64,000 nt of DNA from Chromobacterium rhizoryzae (GCF_020544465.1 NZ_CP066126.1:62001-126000), one strand, 5' to 3'; shown: positions 41,655 through 50,594, counted from the first letter of the stretch. Made by a program: numbers and translations. The notes: generated from the sequence alone by a model not told the origin.

Positions 41655-42926
41655 TTAGATCAGCCGTATCTGAGGGGAAAACTCAATCACATCATCCAGG
41701 TGATAATGTTTGGAATGTTGCCGCTTCCTGCCATCGGCACTGGTGATGATCACGTCGTTTGAGTGGTGTAGCAGCTTGGCCGCCTCGAGGAAATGTTGAG
41801 TTGAACCAGGTGACTGGCTAGCACAGGCATATACGAGTTGACCAAGCGGGATCGGTTGTCGCAATTCGGCCAACTGATGGCCAAAATGCTCGCGTAATCC
41901 GTCCACACATGCGTCCCTGGACGTTTTACCAAAGTCAAATGTGTCTTGCCCTGTGTATTCCTGATCCTGATTGGCATCGTAGCCCTGGATGAACACCCCA
42001 GGCTCCAGTTCATGACCAAACTCAGTTGCGTGCTGCCAATGCAGATCTTTCATCACCTCATGGGCCTTGTAGTGCTTGGAGAGGTGAATCAGCCAGTAGT
42101 CCCACTTGTTGAGGCCATGTGGCTTCACAAAAAATAGAGTCGCATAGTGGGCACCGGTTTCCTGTCGTATGCCATGCGCGATATAGCGCTGTAGTGTGCG
42201 ACGCCAAGTCTGCTGATCTTCAGCCTTAATCAACTTGATATCTTTCCAGGGAATGTGCTTATCCAGACCGATATGTTCAATCGGCTTCCGATTGGCGGCC
42301 CGATCCGACAGGAAGGTGATCATCGCACCAACATTAAAAGTCAGGATCACCTCTGCGTTCTTTAGAGAGTGCAAGACTTGCTTGATATAGGGGAGCGGCA
42401 AATCGTAGTAGTTGTACTGGTCGAGCACGAAAATGGCTCGCTCCCCCATCTTGCGGCGTTGGATCGTATCAATCAGCCGTGGCAACTCTTTGAGAAAGTC
42501 ACCACATTGCACCCGCACGCGCTGAGTGTCATAGGAAGAGATGGTTCCCTCTTCTGTGCGACCGTTCAGCCAATAGCGCAGGTACTCGACCGTATCGGGG
42601 CAGATGTCGATGAATTCATAGTCGGCATTGACCTCACGAGGAATAGTCCGATCAAGATTGAGAAGGGCACGTGCCTCTTGCACAGCCCTCATCATCAGCA
42701 AAGGGGAGCCGTCGACTGGCAGGCCTCCCTCGTCCAGATAGCAACCACCGCCAGAGAAGCCATCCACCAAGGTTAGTTGTAGCTTGGGGATGCTGGCGCG
42801 TTTCATCAGTGTCATGATGTAGTCGCGCACATAGGACTGAATAATTTTGTGTTTGACCGCGCTGTGTTGTTGCAACGCTGGAGGCCGGGACCCCAGCTTC
42901 CACAAATACTTGTTATTGGCTGTCAT
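41655..42926 (-). CDS. tcmP: Three-Cys-motif partner protein TcmP (copy 2)
   Basis: This 423-residue, longer TcmP-type protein has a divergent N-terminus (KYLWKLGSRPPALQQHSAVKHKII) followed by LTLVDGFSGGGCYLDEGG, EFIDICPDTVEYL, VQCGDFLKELPRLI and FVLDQYNYYDLPL. The C-terminal ~80 residues have a winged-helix-like look (LRQPIPLGQLVYACASQSPGSTQHFLEAAKLLHHSN). It lies 20 bases downstream of the DUF5131 gene on the same strand, so this copy is its operon partner. Two TcmP types at one locus is notable. Confidence 0.75.
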   Translation of the reverse strand: MTANNKYLWKLGSRPPALQQHSAVKHKIIQSYVRDYIMTLMKRASIPKLQLTLVDGFSGGGCYLDEGGLPVDGSPLLMMRAVQEARALLNLDRTIPREVNADYEFIDICPDTVEYLRYWLNGRTEEGTISSYDTQRVRVQCGDFLKELPRLIDTIQRRKMGERAIFVLDQYNYYDLPLPYIKQVLHSLKNAEVILTFNVGAMITFLSDRAANRKPIEHIGLDKHIPWKDIKLIKAEDQQTWRRTLQRYIAHGIRQETGAHYATLFFVKPHGLNKWDYWLIHLSKHYKAHEVMKDLHWQHATEFGHELEPGVFIQGYDANQDQEYTGQDTFDFGKTSRDACVDGLREHFGHQLAELRQPIPLGQLVYACASQSPGSTQHFLEAAKLLHHSNDVIITSADGRKRQHSKHYHLDDVIEFSPQIRLI

Positions 42927-42946
42927 CCCGTCCTGGCTTCTCTATC

Positions 42947-43693
42947 TTAGATTCGTTGTTCTGTATCCGGCATCTGGTCCCAAGTGCGGCCATGCAGTTC
43001 ACGACCGTTGTACTTCTTCGCACGTTTCACACCATCGGCACCCCAGCCACCCCACTGCTTGAAGAAGAATGCGACGCCTGCATCTTCACATTGGCCGCGA
43101 ATCGAGTCGACCCAGTCGATTTTCATCGGCCGTGCTTTGGGTCCGGACTCCCCACCCACGATGACCCAGTGAATGTGGGTTAAGTCCAACATGCCGACAT
43201 CCTCAAGCAGCGGCTCAACTGAAAGGAAACGAATCGCCGCATCGACGCGGCGCAGGTGATCAATGCGCGGCACACCGTACTTGCGATCCTCGACCGACAC
43301 ACCGAGCCAGGCATTGGGCGGAGCCGTTCTACCCGCAAAAAATGCCTCCAAGCGATCTGCCCGTTTGGTCAGGATCTGGAAGGTGTGCCAGTGTGCGCGC
43401 TCGATAACATCGAAAACCTTCGCCACATAGTCGAACGGTACGTCCTCATGAAACAGATCCGACATGGAATTCACGAAGTAGGTGGTCGGCGTTTTACGCT
43501 TCAGTGGGTCATCCAAACGTTGTGGCAACAGTGTCAATTCGAAACCGTTCTCGTAACCGGGTGTCTTCATCGCTTGTAATCGACCGGCCATACCCTCTGC
43601 GTAGCAGTGCTTGCACCCAGGGGAAATCTTGGTGCACCCCACTGTCGGGTTCCAAGTTCGCTCAGTCCACTCTATTTTGCTTGCCGTTGTCAT
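42947..43693 (-). CDS. DUF5131 (phage Gp37/Gp68-like) three-Cys-motif protein
   Basis: This 248-residue protein has the three-Cys motif CTKISPGCKHCYA (residues ~20-32), spaced C-x6-C-x2-C, which suggests an Fe-S cluster as in radical SAM enzymes, although the spacing is not the classical one. ILTKRADRL, WLGVSVEDRKY, FLSVEPLLEDVG, VIVGGESGPKARPM and FFFKQWGGW are the family signatures. Its partner TcmP follows, and a ribbon-helix-helix gene precedes it with an ATGA overlap. Function is unknown; mobile-element and defence-island contexts are common. Confidence 0.85.
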   Translation of the reverse strand: MTTASKIEWTERTWNPTVGCTKISPGCKHCYAEGMAGRLQAMKTPGYENGFELTLLPQRLDDPLKRKTPTTYFVNSMSDLFHEDVPFDYVAKVFDVIERAHWHTFQILTKRADRLEAFFAGRTAPPNAWLGVSVEDRKYGVPRIDHLRRVDAAIRFLSVEPLLEDVGMLDLTHIHWVIVGGESGPKARPMKIDWVDSIRGQCEDAGVAFFFKQWGGWGADGVKRAKKYNGRELHGRTWDQMPDTEQRI

Positions 43694-43917
43694 AATTGCA
43701 CCTCATTATCGCGATTTTGTAACTCTTTCTGCAACTTGGCAATTGCCAACTCCAGTATTTCTGCCTGGCCTAGCCCCAAGGTTTTTCTGAGTTCCGCTAG
43801 GTTCTGCATAGCTTCTCCCGGAAGCCATGTCTGTAGACATGAAAAACCTTCTTTGCGCCGGCGCTTGCGATATCCGTCCTGGGCTGTGGCCAGTTGCTGC
43901 TTTCGCGTTGTTGTCAT
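43690..43917 (-). CDS. Ribbon-helix-helix regulator of the three-Cys operon
   Basis: This 75-residue basic protein has a putative strand-helix-helix: FSCLQTWLPGEAMQNLAELRKTLGLGQAEILELAIAKLQKEL. The N-terminal ~25 residues are rich in Arg and Lys. It is first in the DUF5131-tcmP unit and overlaps DUF5131 by ATGA. A perfect inverted repeat 13 bases upstream of its start (43931-43947) is the probable operator. ATG 43917 or 43926 could be used. Confidence 0.65.
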   Translation of the reverse strand: MTTTRKQQLATAQDGYRKRRRKEGFSCLQTWLPGEAMQNLAELRKTLGLGQAEILELAIAKLQKELQNRDNEVQL

Positions 43918-43930
43918 GTGCCGCACTCAT

Positions 43931-43947
43931 TGATTACACTGTAATCA
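43931..43947. promoter_or_regulatory. Perfect inverted repeat operator TGATTACA-C-TGTAATCA
   Basis: An 8-bp perfect dyad with a 1-base centre lies just upstream of the ribbon-helix-helix gene. Its position and symmetry fit an autoregulatory operator bound by the product of 43690-43917. Confidence 0.6.
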
Positions 43948-44272
43948 TACGCATTTTTATGCAAATTAAAATTTAAATTGCTGATATTTATGGTGTTTTT
44001 ACGTGTCAGGTGGGAAATACAACAGGTAAAATGAATCGATGGCCCTCCTTCGGAGCAGGTCGCTCTTCAGGACTCACGATGCTGAGTTCTCATGCGGCTG
44101 GCTTGCAAGTAGACAAACAACCACTATCTGCGAAGATGGGCTGCCCGTTGGAATTACTGAGGACAACACCCTCGGTGCCACGCGGATCAAACAGACATCT
44201 CTACTTGATGTTCTGAAGGCTCTCGGTCTAACCAAGACCAAAGTCGTACCCCTGCCAGCAAGGATACAAACC
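43948..44272. other. Region before the antitoxin gene
   Basis: The 325 bases are AT-rich at the left. A frame open from 44039 runs into the antitoxin gene and includes SLLDVLKALGL near 44190-44225, a pattern like the end of XRE/HigA-type antitoxins. It may be a decayed HTH antitoxin fused in frame, but there is no clear start. Confidence 0.3.
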
Positions 44273-44461
44273 ATGCAAAAGCCCAAACCAACAGCTCCCG
44301 TGGAGACCTCCTCCTCCGAGGCCTATGACGCTTATGTACGCCAAGCAGTCCAAGCGGCCATAGATGACCCTGCTCCTGGTGTCCCACATGAGGAGGCTGA
44401 AATTTATTTCGCCAAAAAGCGCGCAGAGCTACGAAGACGCTTGGCTGAAGGAAAAAGATGA
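44273..44461 (+). CDS. Orphan RelB/ParD-type antitoxin (stability determinant)
   Basis: This 62-residue protein is typical of small antitoxins annotated as stability determinants: EAYDAYVRQAVQAAIDDPAPGVPHEEA followed by a charged helix (AEIYFAKKRAELRRRLAEGKR). Such antitoxins bind a RelE/ParE toxin. None follows: the overlapping ATG at 44458 opens only a 22-codon frame (44458-44526) before a stop. The toxin gene was probably lost next to the IS insertion. The start could also be further upstream in the frame from 44039. Confidence 0.6.
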   Translation: MQKPKPTAPVETSSSEAYDAYVRQAVQAAIDDPAPGVPHEEAEIYFAKKRAELRRRLAEGKR

Positions 44462-44528
44462 GTCGTAATCGCTCAGAGATGATTCTGGAGCAAGTGGGCT
44501 CGATATCTTTTATCTGGCAGCAATAAAC

Positions 44529-44723
44529 TCACCAAAAACCACTTTCAGCTTCAATATCAGCTTCAAGATCCCGCCACAAATCATCGAATGGAAACTTTCC
44601 GATGGTTTGGTTTGTTAAATGGGTCCAGCCCCACAACCACTGCAGAAGCTTAAGCATGCCATCCTGCTGCTGCCCTCGTGTTGGAGGACCGACTCGCCAG
44701 TCTGGCACAATGGGGATGCCGAA
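44529..44723 (-). pseudogene. 3' fragment of a gene cut by the IS3 element
   Basis: On the minus strand an open frame runs from the IS boundary at 44723 to TGA at 44529. The C-terminal 42 residues begin at an internal Met (44657): MLKLLQWLWGWTHLTNQT, then a KFPFDDLWRDLEADIEAESGFW ending. The composition is protein-like. The 5' part would lie across the IS, but I cannot find a matching continuation at 45974-46258, so a deletion probably accompanied the insertion. Family not recognised. Confidence 0.45.
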
Positions 44724-44785
44724 TGGTCTGTCCCGGGCTCAGTGGACACTAACTTAAGGTGGATAATCTCCACCAAGGAGTGTTC

Positions 44786-45079
44786 ATGACCCAAACCCGT
44801 AGAAGCTTTCCCGAATCTTTCAAACGCGAAGCCGTCGAGCAAGTGCTGGCCGGCAGCTCGCTACGTCACGTGGCCCAGGCGCTCGACATCACTGAGGCAT
44901 TACTGGGCAAATGGAAGCGCCAGTATCTAACGGCCGGCGAACAGGCCTTCCCTGGCAACGGTAAACAGCTCGGAGAAGCCGCTGAACTCAAACGGCTACG
45001 CGACGAACTCGCACGCGTCACCATGGAGCGCGACGTGTTAAAAAAGGCGCTCGCCATCTTCTCGCACCCCACGAAGTAA
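44786..45079 (+). CDS. IS3 transposase OrfA
   Basis: This 97-residue protein has an N-terminal HTH (FPESFKREAVEQVLAGSSLRHVAQALDITEALLGKWKRQY) and a leucine-zipper-like tail (LKRLRDELARVTMERDVLKKAL). It recognises the IS ends. The heptamer A-AAA-AAG at 45040-45046 is the classical IS3 -1 frameshift site; slippage joins it to the OrfB frame to make OrfAB transposase. ATG 44786 follows AAGGAG. Confidence 0.9.
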   Translation: MTQTRRSFPESFKREAVEQVLAGSSLRHVAQALDITEALLGKWKRQYLTAGEQAFPGNGKQLGEAAELKRLRDELARVTMERDVLKKALAIFSHPTK

Positions 45080-45943
45080 GGTTTCAGGTCATTGAAGCGC
45101 TAGCCGAACGGTATCCGGTGGCGCTGATGTGCCGGCTGTTGCGTGTCTCTCGCAGTGGCTACTATGCATGGCGGCAGCGTCCGCGCTTCAGCGCGAGAGA
45201 TGGCCAATCGTCGCTTGTTACGGGAAATCCGTTTGGTGTTTGCCGAGGTGAGCGGCATTTATGGGCATCGGCGGATTCATGCCGAACTGCTCGCACAGGG
45301 GATGAACTGCGGACGGCATCGGATCGCTCGTCTGATGCGGGAAAGTGGCTTGCAGGTGCGCTCACGTAAACGCTGGCGGCCTGTTCTTGGTAGCAAACAT
45401 GTGCTGCCGGTGGCACCGAACCGACTGGAGCGCCAGTTTGCGGCCCCCGGGATGAATCAACGCTGGGTGTCGGATATGACCTACATTCGGACCGAGCAAG
45501 GATGGCTATACCTGGCCATCGTGCTGGATTTGCACTCGCGTGCAGTGGTGGGTTGGGCGATGCATCACCGTGTGCAGCAAGAGCTGGTCCATGCTGCCTT
45601 AACGATGGCCGTAGCTCGACGTCAGCCGAAAGGGGAAGTACTGCTGCATTCCGATCGGGGTAGTCAGTATTGCGCGTACGACTATCAGGTCCTGCTCAAA
45701 CGGCACGGCATTTTGCCGAGCCATTCCCGTGCAGGAAACTGCTGGGACAATGCGGCAATGGAGAGCTTCTTTCGTTCACTGAAAGCGGAGCGGGTTTACC
45801 TGACTCGTTATCGGAGCTACGACGAAGCCCGGTGGGATATATTTGACTACATTCGGTTCTACAACCACCAGCGCCGCCACTCAACGCTAGGCTATCTGAG
45901 CCCGATAGAATTTGAGCAGCGCCAGGCGCTGCTCAGAGCTTAA
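45046..45943 (+). pseudogene. IS3 transposase OrfB, frameshifted
   Basis: This is a DDE integrase-type transposase. The N-terminal part (VRFQVIEALAERYPVALMCRLLRVSRSGYYAWRQRP) reads in one frame up to about 45185. The rest (ANRRLLREIRLVFAEVSGIYGHRRIHAEL onward) continues in the next frame from ~45190. The catalytic triad is intact: WVSDMTY, LHSDRGSQYCA and NAAMESFFRSLKAE. One extra base near 45180-45195 therefore breaks the gene beyond the programmed -1 shift from OrfA. The element is probably inactive unless this is an assembly error. Confidence 0.8.
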
Positions 45944-45973
45944 CCAACCGTCCACCGAGCTCGGGACAGACCA

Positions 45974-46258
45974 GTGCCGCTGTCAGCTGCGCCGCGTTGC
46001 GGCGCAGGTCAATACCGTTTTTCCGGTTTGACACTGCGCCAGTATTCGGATATGGAATTATCGTTTGCGTCAGGCGCGGCGTCTGCTTTTGGGGCTCAGC
46101 TTCGCCCCGGACTCATCTCTGCGGAGGCTTTACGGCGGCGCGATGCGGATTGCCCGGCTTTATGAGTAAAGGGCGTCGAATGAACGTATTGGAGCATATC
46201 TTCGAAAATGGAGGCATTGCATTCGCGTCTCCTCGCCTAAATTTGCTCGCGCATGCGG
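45974..46258. other. Spacer between IS3 and the eCIS fibre gene
   Basis: No gene is supported here. A strong hairpin (CTGCGCCG/CGGCGCAG, 5-base loop) lies at 45987-46007, 14 bases from the IS end. A short frame starting ATG 46181 on the plus strand (MNVLEHIFENGGIAFASPRL) runs antisense into the fibre gene and is probably a remnant or chance. No tape-measure, AAA+ ATPase or cap gene sequence is visible. Confidence 0.45.
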
Positions 46259-47662
46259 CTATACCGCGTTCCAGACCGGCTTCCAACCCCAATAGCTGGC
46301 GTTGGGGTTCGCTAGGACATGGCAAATCAATTTGCCTATGAAGTCAATCCAATCGCTCTCATGGCCTGTCACTGACATCACACGTGAAAACCAATTTCCG
46401 GTGCTGTCCCCGTGGATAATAATCGTCGGACCAAACGTCCCCGATTGCGGGGCGAGCTGGGATATTGGGGCCCCTACGAACTGCATCCAATACACGCTGT
46501 TGTTATTACCATAGAACGCCGTCGCCCCGTGTCCCCAGGCCACATGTGACGCTCCCATTCCTCGGGCTAAGGCCACCCTCGCATCCAGCTCTATCCCCTC
46601 AGGCCCAAGCTTCAGCTCTGAGGTAGGGGGAACCTTCACCGCCAAGCCTCCCCAGTTCAATGCGAGCCCCGAGGCTGTGCCATCTAGTTGGACAGTTAGT
46701 CCGGCTGAGCTTACTGCTAATCCCTTGGAGGGGATTGTGCTAATGCCGACCCCGTTCGTACTCACTGCTAGGCCTGCCGCTGTGTTCGCTTTAATCGCCA
46801 GGCCTCCCGAGTTCAATGCGAGTCCCGAGGCCGTGCCATCTAGTTGGACAGTTAGTCCGGCTGAGCTTACCGCTAATCCCTTGGAGGCGGCTGTGTTAAT
46901 GCCGACCCCGCTCGTGCTCACTGCTAGGCCTGCCGCTGTGTTCGCTTTAATCGCCAGACCTCCCGAGTTTAATGCGAGCCCCGAGGCCGTGCCATCTAGT
47001 TGGACAGTTAGTCCGGCTGAGCTTACTGCTAATCCCTTGGAGGGGATTGTGCTAATGCCGACCCCGTTCGTACTCACTGCTAGGCCTGCCGCTGTGTTCG
47101 CTTTAATCGCCAGGCCTCCCGAGTTCAATGCGAGTCCCGAGGCCGTGCCATCTAGTTGGACAGTTAGTCCGGCTGAGCTTACCGCTAATCCCTTGGAGGC
47201 GGCTGTGTTAATGCCGACCCCGCTCGTGCTCACTGCTAGGCCTGCCGCTGTGTTCGCTTTAATCGCCAGACCTCCCGAGTTTAATGCGAGCCCCGAGGCC
47301 GTGCCATCTAGTTGGACAGTTAGTCCGGCTGAGCTTACCGCTAATCCCTTGGAGACGGCTGTGTTAATGCCGACCCCGCTCGTGCTCACTGATAGGCCTG
47401 CCGCTGTATCCGTCTTCGCCGACAACAGCCCACTGATGGTATCCAGCTGTAAGCCCGCACCGGGCCCGGTCTGGCCCTTCCCCTGTCCCAACGCTCGGCA
47501 GCCCGCGTCCGCCATATCGATCAGATTTGCAAAATCGCCCTCCAGCGGAATCGACCGTGCCGCGAATTTGGCCTTGAGCTCATTTGAGCTCACATTGATC
47601 CTGGGTGTTATCGAGTCTGCGGTGCCTTCCAAGGGGCCTTGGTTTTGATTTTTCTTTTTCAT
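46259..47662 (-). CDS. eCIS tail fibre with adenovirus-like shaft repeats (Afp13-like)
   Basis: This 467-residue protein is the host-recognition fibre of an Afp/PVC-type particle. Residues ~1-75 form an attachment region. Residues ~75-345 are a shaft of GL-x-V / G-x-I repeats like adenovirus fibre; five 52-residue copies start SKGLAVSSAGLTVQ. The C-terminal ~120 residues (VALARGMGASHVAWGHGATAFYG..) form a knob-like receptor-binding end. It is the last eCIS gene present, 48 bases after the Afp12-like gene, with a GGAG site. Confidence 0.8.
   Translation of the reverse strand: MKKKNQNQGPLEGTADSITPRINVSSNELKAKFAARSIPLEGDFANLIDMADAGCRALGQGKGQTGPGAGLQLDTISGLLSAKTDTAAGLSVSTSGVGINTAVSKGLAVSSAGLTVQLDGTASGLALNSGGLAIKANTAAGLAVSTSGVGINTAASKGLAVSSAGLTVQLDGTASGLALNSGGLAIKANTAAGLAVSTNGVGISTIPSKGLAVSSAGLTVQLDGTASGLALNSGGLAIKANTAAGLAVSTSGVGINTAASKGLAVSSAGLTVQLDGTASGLALNSGGLAIKANTAAGLAVSTNGVGISTIPSKGLAVSSAGLTVQLDGTASGLALNWGGLAVKVPPTSELKLGPEGIELDARVALARGMGASHVAWGHGATAFYGNNNSVYWMQFVGAPISQLAPQSGTFGPTIIIHGDSTGNWFSRVMSVTGHESDWIDFIGKLICHVLANPNASYWGWKPVWNAV
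46690..47410. repeat. 156-bp tandem repeats in the fibre gene
   Basis: Five near-identical 156-bp units encode 52 residues each. The units alternate two variants (GINTAASK and GISTIPSK), giving a 312-bp higher-order period present twice. Variation in unit number would alter shaft length. Confidence 0.85.
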
Positions 47663-47709
47663 ATTCTTTCTCCGGTCTGTGAGTTGGCGGTGATAAATAT
47701 GTAGCTGGA

Positions 47710-50553
47710 CTAGTGTTGAATCGGCCCTGGCGCGGCGGCCTCTCCAACTGAGTCTAGTATGATTGAGGTGCTAGATGGCTCGGCGGGAACATAAAATAAT
47801 GCATTGTCATGAATGACTTCTGCGTTCCACTCTCCTGGCGCGGCTCCCGCGAATACCTCTTTGAATTGGGCGTCGGTGGCGATGCGCATGTTGCCAATAC
47901 CCTCCAGGCCGGAAGGCAGGGTACCCAGGGCGAGGTAGTCCAATAGATGGAACGATGACACTCCTAAGAGTCTATCGTTTGCTATCCACTTGGCGTAGGT
48001 ATGCGCAAAGTTGTTGAAATAGCGGCTTTCCAACCAATGCATTTCGGCGCAGACATGACATGGCAGCTCTTCGTGTACAATCTGCTCAACCCAGGCTGCG
48101 GTGACTTGAGGCTCTGTGACATGGCTCTGCGGGCCCAGTAGCAAGTCTTCGTTGAATATTGCGCTTACGATGAAAGAAAAACGGTCTGGCAGGGCGGACT
48201 CGCGATCTCGATCGAAATACCAACGGTAACGATTCTGATGCTGGTCTTCCGGCAAGGTGTAGTTTGCGTCTGCCTCAATGAGTAACTGCCGGCGTAGCGT
48301 ATCGATGCCACGCACGATCGCAACGCAATCACCCTCGGCTAAGGGGGCATGTTGTAAGTTGCCCTCCGGTGAAAAATGGCGATAGAGCACGAGTTTGTCG
48401 CCTACCGCCAAGCTGGACGGAAAGTTGTCCGCCGTGATGATTTTCTGCCCCGGCTGAGGGGACAGCTGGGGTGATTGCACGTTAGCGGGTGGATAGATCA
48501 GGGGAAAGGTGGTGTCCTGCATCCAGAGGCGGCTGGTGCGCCATTGCACTGCGCTTGGGGCGGCTAGGAGTTCCTGTAGGAAGGAGCGTAGCGCTGGGTT
48601 GATCTCTAGGGCGATGGTCTTGGTGTCGCTATCCACTTTCAATACCACGCAGGCGTTTAGGATGATTGGCGTTGCGTTGGAGTCGGAAGTGTATTGCAGT
48701 TCCAGCAATTGTCCTTGGAAGACGCTGTTCACAGGAGTGACCGAGGTGAGGGCCAAGGACTCGTCTTCTGTCTGGAGATGGGTGATTTTTTGCCACGAGA
48801 GATTTGCCGTTCCTGGCGGCGGGGTCAAGAGCGCAGCGTGCTCCATCAAGTAGAAAGGCAAGTGAGTCCAATCCGGCGGCTCATTAAATACGCCTTCGTC
48901 AAAACCCAAGCGCGCAGCAATGCGGCGCTGTATGCTGGACATGGCGTTGGCGGAGAATTGGCCGGCCTGGTAATTCAACTGGCTGTTCAGACGAATCAGC
49001 GAGCATTGTGATGATAAGTAGTCCGGCGCGTTGAGCAAGGTGCGGTCGGCGCGCTGCTGGCCAAAATAGCCCAGCAGGTAGTTGAGCAGCGCTAATTTCT
49101 GCTCTTCGTTTTGGCTTTGCATGGTGGTTTTAGCCAACAGTGCCGGCTGATATGCCTGATGCACGGCATAGGCCACGGTGTCATTGACGAAGGGCCATTG
49201 ATTGCCCCAGACCGTGGTGTCGAGCTGTTGGTTAAACGATAGCAACCTCGGTAGCAGACGCAGTTGGTCGCAACCGCTGGCCAGCCATTGCTCGAATGGC
49301 AAGAGATACTGGTGAAGATGCCGTGTGGTGTGCAACGCCAAGTCGTCTTGCAGTTGATAACATGGCGGGATTTTTGCGCTGGCTGGGTAGTAACGCTCTG
49401 GGGTGCGGTGGCGGCCGTACTCAAGGGATACCCAGGCTTCGTTGAGTACGGGGGTGGAGGGGAGGGCTTGCTTGATTTCCTCTTCACTTATGGTTACCTT
49501 CTGACCGCGCTTCATCAGTTTCACTCGCTGCCCTGCCGCCAAGACCTGAAGCGGCGTGCGGCCCCAAAGCTGCGGGTACTTTTGGGCGGGGATACTGACT
49601 TCCCAAGTCCCGTTGTCAAATCGCAAGGCCTGCAGGCTTTTGACGCCGGTCAGCATCTGGAGCGGCGAAGCCAGGGGGTTAAGGTTCAGGGTGTGCGCCG
49701 TATTATGATCCTCTACGGGCGGCAGCGTGCTAATCCAGCCATGCGCCAGATTGGGGCCTTGGTAAATTTCATCATTGGTCCAGCCCGCGGCGCGTAGCTC
49801 CGCGGCCGTCGCGCGCTGTGCCTGCGGGCTGATGTAGCTCTCCACGCATAGATACAGCTGGGCCATCAGGATGGCGTAGTTCTGGAAATCGTCTTCCAAC
49901 TCCAGCGTGATTTCCACATTGACGGGTTGTGCCGCTAGCCAGACGATTCCGCGCACGCCTTCGCACACATTATGGTGGTTCTGTAAAAATTCCTGCAGGA
50001 TAGGCTCGGCTATTGCTTGGGGCACGTCACGGTTCAACTCTACCTGCAAGCGGTAAAAGCCTTGTACGGTGAACTTCTGTTTGCCCTCGTCTTCGTCGCT
50101 GGTGAAATGATACTCGCGCAGTTTTGGATCGTAGTAATACGTATATCTTTGATCGATGGTTTCCGGAAGCAGCAGGGCATTGCGGAATAAAAAGCGCGTG
50201 ACGCCGTTGACCTTGCCCACGAGATCTAATAGCGCTCGGCGGTAGTCCTCCTCGGTGATGGGCGATACGGTTAGCACCTCATTTGGGCTGAACGAATGGG
50301 GAAACAAGCCATCCCCGTTTTGGAGGTCAGGCGCGGGTGTCAGTATGTCGCGCAACGGCAGGATGTGGCGGTAGGCCAGGTCGGACATGCCATAGCTCAG
50401 TGCCTGCAGCAGGGTGACGCCGGGATCGTGTTCGTCAGTGTCGGTCCACACCTGGCCGGACTGTTGCTTCAGGGTGTCTTGTGCCTGCTGCCACAGGGTG
50501 TCGAAGTGGATGGCCTGGAGGACGACGGGGTCGACCACAGTGCGTTGGGTCAT
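47710..50553 (-). CDS. eCIS large baseplate protein (Afp12-like)
   Basis: This 947-residue protein resembles Afp12/PVC12, a baseplate wedge component. It starts with VLQAIHFDTLWQQAQ and contains WTDTDEHDPGVTLLQALSYGMSDLAYRH, a hallmark of this family (DPGVTLL) also seen in phage J-like wedge proteins. The C-terminal part (EELPCHVCAEMHWLESRYFNNFAHTYAKWIAND) matches the family end. It lies between the 58-aa ORF and the fibre gene on one transcript. Confidence 0.85.
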   Translation of the reverse strand: MTQRTVVDPVVLQAIHFDTLWQQAQDTLKQQSGQVWTDTDEHDPGVTLLQALSYGMSDLAYRHILPLRDILTPAPDLQNGDGLFPHSFSPNEVLTVSPITEEDYRRALLDLVGKVNGVTRFLFRNALLLPETIDQRYTYYYDPKLREYHFTSDEDEGKQKFTVQGFYRLQVELNRDVPQAIAEPILQEFLQNHHNVCEGVRGIVWLAAQPVNVEITLELEDDFQNYAILMAQLYLCVESYISPQAQRATAAELRAAGWTNDEIYQGPNLAHGWISTLPPVEDHNTAHTLNLNPLASPLQMLTGVKSLQALRFDNGTWEVSIPAQKYPQLWGRTPLQVLAAGQRVKLMKRGQKVTISEEEIKQALPSTPVLNEAWVSLEYGRHRTPERYYPASAKIPPCYQLQDDLALHTTRHLHQYLLPFEQWLASGCDQLRLLPRLLSFNQQLDTTVWGNQWPFVNDTVAYAVHQAYQPALLAKTTMQSQNEEQKLALLNYLLGYFGQQRADRTLLNAPDYLSSQCSLIRLNSQLNYQAGQFSANAMSSIQRRIAARLGFDEGVFNEPPDWTHLPFYLMEHAALLTPPPGTANLSWQKITHLQTEDESLALTSVTPVNSVFQGQLLELQYTSDSNATPIILNACVVLKVDSDTKTIALEINPALRSFLQELLAAPSAVQWRTSRLWMQDTTFPLIYPPANVQSPQLSPQPGQKIITADNFPSSLAVGDKLVLYRHFSPEGNLQHAPLAEGDCVAIVRGIDTLRRQLLIEADANYTLPEDQHQNRYRWYFDRDRESALPDRFSFIVSAIFNEDLLLGPQSHVTEPQVTAAWVEQIVHEELPCHVCAEMHWLESRYFNNFAHTYAKWIANDRLLGVSSFHLLDYLALGTLPSGLEGIGNMRIATDAQFKEVFAGAAPGEWNAEVIHDNALFYVPAEPSSTSIILDSVGEAAAPGPIQH

Positions 50554-50594
50554 GGGCGGCTTTCTTCAAAAGGTTGCCGGGTGTGGGGCGTGCG

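Larger units (their letters stand above)
44724..45973 (+). mobile_element. IS3-family insertion sequence, 1250 bp
   Basis: Terminal inverted repeats start TGGTCTGTCCCGGGCTCAGT on the left and, reverse-complemented, TGGTCTGTCCCGAGCTCGGT on the right. The two ORFs inside are IS3 orfA and orfB. Length is typical for the family. The immediate flanks (GAA at left, GTG at right) do not form a target duplication, which suggests rearrangement after insertion. Confidence 0.88.

Noticed and set aside
45997..46341. Plus-strand ORF of 114 codons after the IS
   Set aside because: Begins in low-complexity sequence and runs antisense into the fibre gene; no motif or ribosome site supports it.
46690..47410. 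Possible CRISPR array
   Set aside because: The repeats are 156 bp, contiguous and in frame, coding for a fibre shaft; there are no unique spacers or cas genes.
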